Below, piece by piece: positions 8,844 through 17,220 of a stretch of DNA of 41,871 nt. Below the pieces are notes generated by a model. The model did not search any database. It was given only the letters and a program-made list of their open reading frames with translations, and had not been told where the DNA came from. The DNA is taken from positions 1 through 41,871 of the forward strand of contig JAKADE010000001.1 of NCBI GenBank assembly GCA_021820785.1. Direction: 5' to 3'. Origin of the DNA: Pseudomonadota bacterium (GTDB taxonomy: Bacteria; Pseudomonadota; Gammaproteobacteria; Steroidobacterales; Steroidobacteraceae). A program made the position numbers and the translations under genes. How positions within the stretch are numbered: the stretch's first letter is position 1; each line of letters begins with the position of its first letter.

Positions 8844-8878
8844 GGGAGCGCGGCCGTCGTAACGCTGAGTGATTCCTC

Positions 8879-9409
8879 ATGAGCATGTCATTGCGCGATC
8901 AGTTGCTGCAGGCTGGCTTGGCCAATGAAAAGCAAGCCAAGGAAGCCGAACGGCAGCTGCGGCAACAACAACGGGAGCGACAGCATCTCCCGAAGGAAAA
9001 GCGCGCGAAGCCGTCCGACGCGGAACTCGCTTCGCAGCGCTCGCAGCTTGCCAAGACGACCCGCGATCAGGAATTGAATCGTCAACAAAAGGAAGAGGCG
9101 GACAAAAGAGCCCGCCTCGCGCAGATCGAGCAACTGATCCAACAGAACTGCTTGCCGCGACCTCAGACCGATGAGCGGTACAATTTCGTCGATGGCAAGA
9201 AGGTACGAAGCATCCCAGCAGATCGCTTTGTGCGCGAGCGGCTGAGCCGTGGCGAAATCGCGATCGTACGCCGCAATGCAGGCTATGAGCTGGTCCCAGC
9301 AGAAATTGCAGCTCGGATTCGCGAGCGCGATGAGCGCGCGGTGATCGGATGGGACGTCGCCCGCGATGCAGCTGCGCCTGATGACGTCCCAGACGACCTG
9401 CTGTGGTGA
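8879..9409 (+). CDS. DUF2058 family protein (YaiL-like)
   Basis: The 176-residue cytoplasmic protein matches the DUF2058 family, described as nucleoprotein or polynucleotide-associated in gammaproteobacteria; the molecular role is not established. The opening SLRDQLLQAGLANEKQAKEA is typical. A highly charged Gln/Arg/Lys-rich helix follows (residues ~20-95, likely coiled coil), then the conserved C-terminal part with RYNFVDGKKVRSIPADRFVRERLSRGEIAIV, here given in overlapping pieces: RYNFVDGKKVRSI, then RFVRERLSRGEIAIV. The ATG at 8879 gives the usual length; a second ATG two codons on is equally possible. Its ribosome site is weak. It is the only typical core-genome gene inside the stretch bounded by the tRNA-Pro repeats, which argues against a simple mobile island covering the whole interval. 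Confidence 0.9.
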   Translation: MSMSLRDQLLQAGLANEKQAKEAERQLRQQQRERQHLPKEKRAKPSDAELASQRSQLAKTTRDQELNRQQKEEADKRARLAQIEQLIQQNCLPRPQTDERYNFVDGKKVRSIPADRFVRERLSRGEIAIVRRNAGYELVPAEIAARIRERDERAVIGWDVARDAAAPDDVPDDLLW

Positions 9410-9455
9410 GACTCCTCGCATCGCGCGCAGCCGTTAAATCGTATTCCCTGGCGCC

Positions 9456-9501
9456 GTAATCCCGTGACCCCGACCCGTCCGGGGGAGGCTACAGACTTCC
9501 A
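9456..9501 (+). repeat. Right copy of tRNA-Pro 3'-end direct repeat
   Basis: This 46-base segment matches 1177-1222 at 36 of 46 positions with no gap, including the last 18 or so bases of tRNA-Pro. The 5' three quarters of a tRNA are absent, so it is not a gene. Together with the fic remnant 66 bases further on, it repeats the order found beside the real tRNA. The whole 9410-9765 interval holds no intact gene. Confidence 0.6.
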
Positions 9502-9567
9502 GGGCGCACTGGTCGGGATCAAAAAGCGCCAGTGAGTACTGTGGCTTGCGGCTCCTGCGGAGTTCGT

Positions 9568-9656
9568 TCACTCGCCGCATGCCCCGGCGATATTCAGGCC
9601 GCCCCCTCTTCGGCCGCCGATGCCTCGAGGTCACGTCGGTAGACGTGCACCCGATC
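9568..9656 (-). pseudogene. Decayed fic 3' end
   Basis: This block aligns with the last 90 bases of the intact fic gene (1361-1450) with a single-base deletion. Read on the minus strand it gives DRVHVYRRDLEASAAEEGAA and a stop at 9594-9596, against DRVYVYRRYLEALAAEEEA in the intact protein. Upstream of that the frame is lost, and no catalytic part of a Fic domain exists here. It is therefore a remnant of a second fic gene that had the same position relative to a tRNA-Pro 3' end as the surviving one. Confidence 0.75.
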
Positions 9657-9765
9657 TCGGGGGAGTCCAGGGACGATCCTCTACTCCTGCGCCTCGGTTT
9701 GCCGTACCTTTCCACGCCAAGTTCCCGGTTGCGCCATCACCCTTCCATTGCGGCCATTAAAACCC

Positions 9766-11076
9766 ATGCTCGCGCGATTCTTCGACCTCGAACGTCACGG
9801 CACGACCGTGCGTACGGAACTGTTTGCCGGACTGACCACATTCCTCACGATGGCCTACATCGTCGTGGTCAACCCTGTGGTCCTCGGCATGGCCGGAATG
9901 CCCATCGCCGGGGTGGCCGCGGCCACCTGCATTTCGGCGGGCCTGGGCAGCATCCTGATGGGACTGCTGTCGAATTACCCCCTCGCGCTCGCGCCGGGCA
10001 TGGGCCTGAACGCCTATTTCACCTACACCGTGGTCAAGACGATGGGCGTGCCGTGGCAAGTTGCGCTCGGATGCGTCTTTCTCTCGGCCGTCGCCTTCCT
10101 GTTGCTCACAGTCTCCGGGGTCCGTCAGCTCATCATGAACGCGGTACCCCGATCCCTGTTCGCGGCCGTCAGCGGCGGCATCGGACTGTTCATCGCGTTC
10201 ATCGGCCTGAAGGACGCGGGGATCGTCGTCTACCACCCCGGCACCACGGTGGGGCTCGGCAAGCTCACGGCCGCGACACCCGCGCTCGCCATTTTAGGCC
10301 TGCTGGTGATCGCCACCTTGCAGGCCAAGTCGGTCAAGGGCGCCATGCTGTTCGGGATCCTGGGCACGGCGGCCGTTGCGTGGATGGTCGGAAGCGTCCA
10401 CTTCGCGCCGATTGCCTATCACCTGAGCGACCTGTCCTCGACCGCATTCCGATTGAATATTCCGGCCGCGCTGAACATCGGGGGCGGCATCGGTTTTTCG
10501 CTCATCGAGATCGTCTTCGTGTTCCTCTTCGTGGACCTGTTCGACAACGTCGGCACGCTGATGGCGGTCACCCAGCGTGCCGGACTGGTCAGTCCCGACG
10601 GGACCGTCCCGCGGATGAAGCGCATCCTGCTTGCGGACTCGATCGCGATGCTGGCCGGTGCCCTCGCGGGCACCAGCCCGGTCACCAGCTACATCGAGAG
10701 CACCTCGGGGGTTGCGGCCGGCGGACGCACCGGCCTCACCAGCGTCACGGTCGGCCTGCTCTTCCTGGCGACCCTGTTCGTCGCGCCACTCGTGCAAGCC
10801 ATTCCTGCAGTGGCGACGGCACCGGCCCTGATCCTGGTGGGCGCGATGATGATGGGGGCCCTCGCGGCGGTGGATTGGCACGAACCGGGCGAAGGGATCC
10901 CCGCCTTTCTCACCGTCATCATGGTCCCGCTCAGCTACTCGATCGCGAACGGCCTCGCCTTCGGCATCGTCAGCCACGCGGTGCTGAAGCTGGTGCGCGG
11001 ACAGGCACGCGCCCGCGACTGGCTGGTCTACCTGCTGGCCGCGCTCTGTGTTGCCCGCTTCATTTACCTGACGTGA
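9766..11076 (+). CDS. NCS2 family purine permease (AzgA/GhxP-like)
   Basis: This is an inner-membrane proton symporter for purine bases such as adenine, guanine or hypoxanthine. I use the ATG at 9766 (436 residues, MLARFFDLERHGTTVRTE); a TTG at 9748 would add six residues. The N-terminal HGTTVRTELFAGLTTFLTMAYI and VVNPVVLGMAGM segments are diagnostic of the AzgA branch. So are ANYPLALAPGMGLNAYF-like residues (SNYPLALAPGMGLNAYF), DLFDNVGTLMAVTQRAGL and GTSPVTSYIESTSGVAAGGR. Hydrophobicity supports 12-14 membrane segments. It runs head-on into the phosphoribosyltransferase gene, with a 17-base overlap of the coding ends. The pairing suggests uptake followed by conversion to nucleotide. The exact base preference cannot be read from the sequence. 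Confidence 0.93.
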   Translation: MLARFFDLERHGTTVRTELFAGLTTFLTMAYIVVVNPVVLGMAGMPIAGVAAATCISAGLGSILMGLLSNYPLALAPGMGLNAYFTYTVVKTMGVPWQVALGCVFLSAVAFLLLTVSGVRQLIMNAVPRSLFAAVSGGIGLFIAFIGLKDAGIVVYHPGTTVGLGKLTAATPALAILGLLVIATLQAKSVKGAMLFGILGTAAVAWMVGSVHFAPIAYHLSDLSSTAFRLNIPAALNIGGGIGFSLIEIVFVFLFVDLFDNVGTLMAVTQRAGLVSPDGTVPRMKRILLADSIAMLAGALAGTSPVTSYIESTSGVAAGGRTGLTSVTVGLLFLATLFVAPLVQAIPAVATAPALILVGAMMMGALAAVDWHEPGEGIPAFLTVIMVPLSYSIANGLAFGIVSHAVLKLVRGQARARDWLVYLLAALCVARFIYLT

Positions 11077-11662
11077 GGTCCGGGGCATCCGTGCCCGTCC
11101 CGCCGGCGGTGGGCGCATCGAAGAAATCGGCAGTGACGGGCTTGTGCGCCAGGATCTCCTCGCGCGTCAGTCCCTGAATTTCGTGCGGGAAAACGAGCCA
11201 CTGCGAGGTCGCGTGCACGAAGAAGTCCGGCACCCGTGCGCTTTGGCGCCGCTCGGGCTTGTAGTACACGGTCGCAATGCGGATCTTCTCCGGCAGGTTG
11301 CGCCGGCACCGCCGCCGCAGCTCCTCGATGACCGCCTCCACGCTGCGACCTGAATCGTACACATCGTCCACGAGCAACAGCTCGTCGGTCGCCTCGAGGC
11401 GAGATACCAGGTAATCGAGCGCGTGCACCCGCACCGATGTGTGCCGCTCGTCGACCCCACTGTAGTAGGACGTGCGGATGGCGATATGGTCCACCTCGAT
11501 GCCGTGGTACTCGAGCACTTCCTGAACCGTGATGCCGATCGGGGCGCCGCCGCGCCACATCGCCACCAGGAACGTCGGGCGCATGCCACTGGCCACGACC
11601 CGCCGGGCGAGTTCCATCGAGTCACGCAGCAACTGATCGGCGGAAATGAACAGCTTGTCCAT
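11060..11662 (-). CDS. Purine phosphoribosyltransferase (hypoxanthine/xanthine type)
   Basis: The enzyme joins a 6-oxopurine base to PRPP, giving the nucleotide and pyrophosphate, in the cytoplasm. The product has 200 residues. Its PRPP-binding loop is ELLLVDDVYDSGRS (around residues 93-106), with the two acidic residues and the small residues expected. The early segment FLVAMWRGGAPIG supplies the PPi-binding loop, and the RTSYYSGVDER stretch resembles the flexible catalytic loop. The last 25 residues are Gly/Thr/Asp-rich and probably disordered. It follows the NCS1 permease gene on the same strand by 52 bases and ends inside the 3' end of the convergent NCS2 permease gene. Specificity among hypoxanthine, guanine and xanthine is undecided, so I give no gene symbol. 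Confidence 0.88.
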   Translation of the reverse strand: MDKLFISADQLLRDSMELARRVVASGMRPTFLVAMWRGGAPIGITVQEVLEYHGIEVDHIAIRTSYYSGVDERHTSVRVHALDYLVSRLEATDELLLVDDVYDSGRSVEAVIEELRRRCRRNLPEKIRIATVYYKPERRQSARVPDFFVHATSQWLVFPHEIQGLTREEILAHKPVTADFFDAPTAGGTGTDAPDLTSGK

Positions 11663-11714
11663 GGCGATGATTGTTCCACAAGTGCCCGCCCGACGCCCGC
11701 AGGCCCGCGGCCGC

Positions 11715-13088
11715 TCAGGCGACTTGCGCGCGCCTGAACCTCACTCCCGCAATACGCAATCCCAGGTAATAGACGACCGTCACCACGAGTGCCGAGCAGA
11801 CCTGCCAGGGAATGACATGGACCAGCATCGGCGGCAGGCGCGGCTCCATCCCGCCCAGCAGAACGCCCGCGAGCAGCATGCCGATAGCCCACGGCGCCGG
11901 CCACAAGAACCACTCCTGCAAGCGCCGCGGTGTCGCGTAGAACGACGAAATCGCATCGGCGTAGTAGCGTCCCTGAAACCAGTCGACGACCAGGATGAAG
12001 GTGAAGGGAAACAGCAGCGTGCCCAGCGCCGAGAGAAAGCCCTGGATGAACCCGAGGATGCCGAGGATCGCCAGGATCGTGGCGAAAATCCCGAGAATGA
12101 TCACCAGCATCGGCTGCAGCATGCGGTGCGCGGTTCGGCCCGAGGTATTGACCGCGAGCAGCGTGGTGACTGCCGGGTACAGGTTCATTGCGTTGGTATG
12201 GGCGATGGCGAGAATCACGCCGATGGCCGAGACCTCCCCCCAGACCGGCAGATGCTTGCCGAGCAGCGCGATATTCCACTGCCCCGTCATCGCGAGCGCG
12301 ACCAACCCGAGCACCCCCATGATCACGACGGAGGTCATGACGCCCACGCCCGGCGCCAGCATGTACGCGGCACGACGCGAAAGGGTCTCATCCGGCGTCG
12401 ACGGCGGACAGAAACGGGTCACGGTCGGGAAAATGTAAGCCCACGAGAGCAGGCTGAAGCTCAGGATGAGGTCGATGTCCTTTCCCCAGGCAATCGCGCC
12501 CGTCTGCCGCGGCATGACGAAGGCGTAGCGGTGGAAGAGGTAATAGGCCAGCACCGCATAGCACAGCAGAAACACCAGGGCGGTGTAGTTGTAGAACTTC
12601 TCCAGCACGTCCATGCCGAAGAACACCAGGGCGATCTGCAGGGCCCCGAGCACCAGGTACCACAGCACGCCGTGCCCGGGGAACAGCGTCGAGAGGATCT
12701 GGCCACCGACGTCGGTGTTCAACCCGAACCATCCCGCACCCACGATCGTGTACAGGATCGACAGCAGCGTCGCCCCGCCCATTCCGAAGGTCCGCCGCGC
12801 CATCACCATGGAGATGATCGGCACCTGCCGGCCCATGTGCGCCAGCAACATCGAAGGCACCAGGCCAACGAGCAGGGCGAGCACGTTGACCCAGAGGAAC
12901 TGCTGAAGGCCCATGCCCTTGAGGACCAGCCCGATGACCGGTGTCGTCGCCGATGCCGAGGCAAGACTCCAGATCACGAACAGGGAGGTCACGCGCATGT
13001 GCCGCGCCCCGTCCGGTACCGGGGCGATTCCGAGGGTTTCGACGGCGGACGCGTCCGGCTCGATCGGTTCGGTGGGAAGAGGATTCAT
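11715..13088 (-). CDS. NCS1 family nucleobase permease (CodB-like)
   Basis: A 457-residue inner-membrane transporter of the nucleobase-cation symport-1 family, probably for cytosine, a related pyrimidine or a purine. After a ~35-residue hydrophilic N-terminus come about 12 hydrophobic segments. The family pattern is visible in SASATTPVIGLVLKGMG, VPSMLLAHMGRQVPI, ARRTFGMGG and IVGAGWFGLNTDVGG. It lies between cytidine deaminase (upstream, 208 bases) and the phosphoribosyltransferase (downstream, 52 bases) on the same strand. The three form a probable salvage transcription unit. Downstream of cytidine deaminase, a pyrimidine substrate is plausible but unproven. Confidence 0.9.
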   Translation of the reverse strand: MNPLPTEPIEPDASAVETLGIAPVPDGARHMRVTSLFVIWSLASASATTPVIGLVLKGMGLQQFLWVNVLALLVGLVPSMLLAHMGRQVPIISMVMARRTFGMGGATLLSILYTIVGAGWFGLNTDVGGQILSTLFPGHGVLWYLVLGALQIALVFFGMDVLEKFYNYTALVFLLCYAVLAYYLFHRYAFVMPRQTGAIAWGKDIDLILSFSLLSWAYIFPTVTRFCPPSTPDETLSRRAAYMLAPGVGVMTSVVIMGVLGLVALAMTGQWNIALLGKHLPVWGEVSAIGVILAIAHTNAMNLYPAVTTLLAVNTSGRTAHRMLQPMLVIILGIFATILAILGILGFIQGFLSALGTLLFPFTFILVVDWFQGRYYADAISSFYATPRRLQEWFLWPAPWAIGMLLAGVLLGGMEPRLPPMLVHVIPWQVCSALVVTVVYYLGLRIAGVRFRRAQVA

Positions 13089-13296
13089 GGGGTCATCAGA
13101 CGAGCCGTCACGAAAAGGTCAATCCGCGCAACGCGTGCGCACCGGGCGCCGCCCCGGGGCGGGCTCATGCTCCCAGCTGCGCGGCACCGCAATGCCGGCG
13201 GCTCTGCACTGCATTGCGTCCGGCACGCACGAAGGAGCGTGTCGCGAGCCGCACGGGCCGCACCCGTCTGCTCACGCAAGGTGGCTGCGCATCCGC

Positions 13297-13704
13297 TCAC
13301 CGGCTGCGCAACTGCGAGGCGGCAAATCCGCTCGGCAGCAACTCCGCGACGGTCCAGCGGCGCGTCCCGCCGGCGCCCGCGCAGCAGTACACGGGCGTGT
13401 CCTCCGAGGCAAACTCTGCAATCACCTGCCGGCACGCACCGCAGGGCGAGAGCACCTCGGCTGAGCCGCTGACGACGGCAATCGCCGTGATGCGGCAGGC
13501 GCCGGCGGTGATGGCCGCAAAGATCGCGACGCGCTCGGCACACATGCTCAGCCCGAAGGAAATGTTCTCGACGTTCACGCCCGTGAACATCCGACCTCGC
13601 TCATCGCGCACGGCCGCCGCCACGGGGAAACGGGAGTACGGCGCGTAGGCCCGCTCGAGACTCTCTCGTGCCCGGCCGATCAGCGCATCCGCATCAGAGT
13701 CCAT
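13297..13704 (-). CDS. cdd: Cytidine deaminase
   Basis: It hydrolyses cytidine and deoxycytidine to uridine and deoxyuridine with a catalytic zinc. The 135-residue length is that of the short homotetrameric type. The zinc site is complete: the Cys of SMCAERVAIF with the catalytic Glu, and the two Cys of PCGACRQ. The substrate segment VNVENISFGL precedes them. The start ATG at 13704 gives a normal N-terminus (ARESLERAYAPYSRFPVAAAV). It is the first gene of the minus-strand salvage group and is divergent from the pel operon. Confidence 0.95.
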   Translation of the reverse strand: MDSDADALIGRARESLERAYAPYSRFPVAAAVRDERGRMFTGVNVENISFGLSMCAERVAIFAAITAGACRITAIAVVSGSAEVLSPCGACRQVIAEFASEDTPVYCCAGAGGTRRWTVAELLPSGFAASQLRSR

Positions 13705-14376
13705 GCAGCGCCCCCGGCGCGGGCGGATTGAACCTATCCGTGTGACGCTGGATCACGGCCGCCGTGCCCGCTTCCACTGTGTCTGCCCCTGTGCTGCCGT
13801 CGATGACGTGACAATGCACTTTACGGACGTGTCCTGTCTATCGTGTCCGCCCGCCCGGAGCGAGGGCGCTGCGAGCGCCCGACGTCACGCAGCGCCTGCC
13901 CCGCGGCGCACGCCCGGCCACCCGACGGCGGGCGCCGGCATGTCCCCGGGAGCGCCCGCTGCGACCGCGAGAGGGACCAGAGCGGGCAAGGCTCGGACCT
14001 GCCGCGCGACGTGCGCCGAAGTGACGTATCACCGCGCCGCCCCGCAGGCAGCCGACGGACATCTTCCCAATGCGCTGCAGTGCACAGAACGGGCAATTCA
14101 CGCCGCTCGTCTTGCCATAATCCGTGACAGCGTTCCCTCCAGCAGACGCACCCGCGCTTGACAATATCTGGCGTGAAGGTGTGTCCAGGCTTCCGACAGT
14201 TGCGCTCTCCAGCGGCGATCCCGTTCGCCGCTACAGCCCGTGGCCGCGCAGAACTCGACGCGACGGGTCGACCGTGCAGCGGTCACGCGGCGGTTGCGCT
14301 GCGCCCCGTCCGCTCACCCGTTGCCCCGCAGGCCCCACCTGCCGGGGCGCTGCGCGCCGCCTTACGCCAACGATGG
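13705..14376. other. Divergent intergenic region between cdd and pel operon
   Basis: This ~670-base gap should contain the promoters of both transcription units. Two identical CGTGTCC heptamers lie 14 bases apart at 13828-13834 and 13842-13848. A CATAAT at 14116-14121 could be a -10, but lacks a good -35. A TTGACA at 14158-14163 has no -10 at the right distance. Frames on both strands are Arg/Pro/Ala-rich and look non-coding. The pelA frame is itself open from 14158, so an N-terminally longer PelA is formally possible. Confidence 0.5.
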
Positions 14377-17217
14377 ATGCCCCTGCTGATGGCGGTGCTG
14401 GCGCTGTGGACGCAGGCGCCCATGAGCGTGGCACAGGAGGTTCCGCTCCCCTCCGTCGCCTTTTTCTACGGCGAGCACCCCCCGGCAAGCGTACTGCACG
14501 ATTTCGATTGGGTGATCGTGCAGCCGGATGCGCTCGCCCAGCCGAAAGCGCTCGCCGGTGCGCACACGACGGTCTTCGCCTACGTTTCCCTCGGCGAACT
14601 CGCGATGGACTCCCCGGCCGGGCAGACCCTGCCGGCGCACTGCCGCCTGGCGGAGAATCACCTCTGGAAGAGCTGGATCGTCAATCAGGCCAACCCCGCG
14701 TGCCGCGCCTATTATCGGCAGCACGTCTTCGCGCCGCTGCGCGCGCGCGGCTACCGCAACTACTTCTTCGATACGCTCGACAGCTACCGCCTCGCCCTGA
14801 AGAGCGCCCCGGAGCGCGCGGCGTACCGGGCCGGACTGGTGGCGCTCATCGAGTCCGTGCACCGGCACGATCCCCGGGGACGCTTCATCTTCAACCGCGG
14901 CTTCGCGCTGCTGCCGGCCCTGAAGGGTCAGGGCGTGATCGCGGTCGCCGCCGAGTCGCTGTACCGCGGCTGGGATCAATCGACGCAGCGCTACCTCGCC
15001 GTCGACCCCAGCACCTCGCGTGCACTGTTGGCCCGACTCCAGCAGGTGCACCGGTTGGGACTGACGCCGATCGCCATTGATTACCTGCCGCCTGCCGAAC
15101 GCACTGCAGCGCAGCGCCTGGCCCGCCGCATCGAAGGCCACGGGATCGTGCCGTACGTCACCGATGCGTCACTCGACGTCGTCGGCGTGAGCACGATCAC
15201 GCCCATGCCACGCCAGGTCCTGATGCTCGACGCCGGCCGCGGCGGGCGGATGGACAACGATCTGAACTGGTACGCGGCGATGCCCCTGAATCACCTCGGG
15301 TACGCCACACGCATCCTCAACGTGACGCGCACGCCACTGCCGGGCGGCCCGCTCACCGGTCAGGTCGCCGGCATCGTCACCTGGTTCCATTCGTCACATT
15401 TCGCGCACGAGAGGCGAACCTGGCGATGGCTGCGGATGCAGATGAAGGCCGGCGTGCCGGTGGCCATCCTCGGCCACTTCGGCATGCCGATGAGTTCCGG
15501 GCACCTCGGCTCGCTCGGTCTGCGCCTCGGCAAGGCCGCCCCCGCCGGCCTGCATCGCGCCCGTCTCGCACACCTGGATTCGCGTTTCTTCGGATTCGAG
15601 AGCCCGGCGCTCCCGAGCGCACCGGACTACAGCCCGATCCGCCTGCGCCCGCCGGGCAGGCCGCTGCTTGCGGTCACGCTCGCCGGCGGTACCGAAGTCG
15701 CCGCCGCGCTCACGCCCTGGGGCGGATACGTCCTCTCGCCGTACGTGCTGCGCAGCCTGCCCCAGGGCAACCTCGCCAACGGCGCGCTGCAGGCCGCCTG
15801 GATCGTCGATCCATTCCGCTTCTTCCGCGCCGCGCTGCGCCTGCCGCGGGTGCCCGCATATGACTACACGACCACGAGCGGCCGGCGGCTGCTGTTCGGC
15901 CTGATCGATGGGGACGGCTTCGCTTCGCTCTCGTGGATCGGCGCGTTCCACGATCAGCCGGCGGCCGAGGTCATCCTCAGTCAGGTTCTCAAGCGCTTCC
16001 GGCTGCCGGTGACCGCCTCGGTCATCGCCTCGGAGTTCATCCGCCACGGTCTGCATCCCGAGGCGCAGGTCGCGACGCTGCGGCCCATCGCCCGACAGAT
16101 CTTCCGGCTGCCCTGGGTGCAGATCGGCACGCACACCTACTCGCACCCCTTCGACTGGCAGGCCCTCGAGCGCGACCCGGATCTTTCGGCGGGATTGCAC
16201 CCGAAGCGCGCCGCCGCCGCGCGCAATCCGGCCTTCAAGTACGGCATGAACCTGCCCGTGCCGGGCTACCGGTTCAGTCCCGAGATGGAAGTCACCGGCT
16301 CGGCCGACATCATCGAGCGCCTGCTCGCCCCGCCCGGCAAACCGGTGCGCGTCATTCAGTGGTCGGGCGACACCGATCCGGATGCGAAGGTGCTCGCCAT
16401 CGCCTACCGCGGCGGCCTGCAGAACATCAATGGCAACAACAGCACCATTACGCGGGCGCATCCATCGCTGACCAACGTCGTGCCGCTCGGCGTACGCAAG
16501 GGCAGATATTTCCAGGTCTACTCGCCGATCGGCAACGAAGACGAGTACACCCACGGGTGGAAGCCGCCCTACTGCGGCTACAGCCAGGCCATCCAGACAC
16601 TGCAGATGACCGATCGGCCGCGGCGGCTGACGGCGATGGAGATCTACTACCACTACTACTCCGGCACCCGCGCCTGTGCCCTGAAGCAGCTCGAGCAGGT
16701 CTACCGCTGGGCCGAGCACCAGCGCTCCACACCGGTGTTCGCCTCGACCTACAGCCGTATCGCCGTCGCCTTCGAGTCTGCCGGACTCGCGCGAGACGGC
16801 CAGGGGTTTCTGCTGCGCGGTTACGGCCCGGACCAGGAACTGCGCATACCCGCCGCGCTCGGCTATCCCGATCTGGCCGGCTCGCGCAATGTCGCCGGAT
16901 TCCGCGACGTCGGCACGAACCGCTACGTGCATCTGGGCCCGGGCGGCGATGCGCGGCTGGTGCTTCAGGCCACGGCTCCGCGCGGCCCCTACCTGAGAAG
17001 CGCCAACGGACGGATCGAGGCGCTGATGCGCGCACCCGGACGCCTGAAGCTGCGGTTACAAGGCTACGTGCCGCTTTCCATCACGCTCGGCAACGCGGCG
17101 CACTGCGTGACGCGCATCAACGGCCGGATCCGGCACGGCAGAGCCGGTGCGCACGGCGAGGTTCGCTTCCAGCTCACCGCCGAGCGGGCGCAGCTCGCCG
17201 TACGCTGCCGGGGCTGA
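14377..17217 (+). CDS. pelA: PelA, Pel polysaccharide deacetylase and glycoside hydrolase
   Basis: PelA acts in the periplasm, partly deacetylating the GalNAc-rich Pel polymer and also hydrolysing it. With the ATG at 14377 the protein has 946 residues, nearly the same as the Pseudomonas protein, and begins with a signal peptide ending near SVAQE. The N-terminal GH166 barrel shows FFYGEHPP, FDWVIVQPD, YFFDTLDSY and AAESLY, whose Glu193 fits the catalytic acid. A Rossmann-like segment follows (VLMLDAGRGG). The deacetylase domain has GLIDGDGF, with Asp511 and Asp513, and the metal-binding pair His586/His590 in THTYSHPFD. A C-terminal beta-rich domain closes the protein. It is the first gene of the pel operon, and pelB starts 3 bases later. 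No strong ribosome site precedes the chosen ATG. All key residues are present, so the protein should be active. Confidence 0.95.
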   Translation: MPLLMAVLALWTQAPMSVAQEVPLPSVAFFYGEHPPASVLHDFDWVIVQPDALAQPKALAGAHTTVFAYVSLGELAMDSPAGQTLPAHCRLAENHLWKSWIVNQANPACRAYYRQHVFAPLRARGYRNYFFDTLDSYRLALKSAPERAAYRAGLVALIESVHRHDPRGRFIFNRGFALLPALKGQGVIAVAAESLYRGWDQSTQRYLAVDPSTSRALLARLQQVHRLGLTPIAIDYLPPAERTAAQRLARRIEGHGIVPYVTDASLDVVGVSTITPMPRQVLMLDAGRGGRMDNDLNWYAAMPLNHLGYATRILNVTRTPLPGGPLTGQVAGIVTWFHSSHFAHERRTWRWLRMQMKAGVPVAILGHFGMPMSSGHLGSLGLRLGKAAPAGLHRARLAHLDSRFFGFESPALPSAPDYSPIRLRPPGRPLLAVTLAGGTEVAAALTPWGGYVLSPYVLRSLPQGNLANGALQAAWIVDPFRFFRAALRLPRVPAYDYTTTSGRRLLFGLIDGDGFASLSWIGAFHDQPAAEVILSQVLKRFRLPVTASVIASEFIRHGLHPEAQVATLRPIARQIFRLPWVQIGTHTYSHPFDWQALERDPDLSAGLHPKRAAAARNPAFKYGMNLPVPGYRFSPEMEVTGSADIIERLLAPPGKPVRVIQWSGDTDPDAKVLAIAYRGGLQNINGNNSTITRAHPSLTNVVPLGVRKGRYFQVYSPIGNEDEYTHGWKPPYCGYSQAIQTLQMTDRPRRLTAMEIYYHYYSGTRACALKQLEQVYRWAEHQRSTPVFASTYSRIAVAFESAGLARDGQGFLLRGYGPDQELRIPAALGYPDLAGSRNVAGFRDVGTNRYVHLGPGGDARLVLQATAPRGPYLRSANGRIEALMRAPGRLKLRLQGYVPLSITLGNAAHCVTRINGRIRHGRAGAHGEVRFQLTAERAQLAVRCRG

Positions 17218-17220
17218 GCG

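Noticed and set aside
9690..9765. Purine riboswitch upstream of the NCS2 permease
   Set aside because: No conserved purine-aptamer core or paired three-way junction could be found in the short region before the gene.
14158..14186. TTGACA at 14158 as the -35 of a pel promoter
   Set aside because: No -10-like hexamer occurs 15-19 bases downstream (the sequence there is GTGTCC-like).
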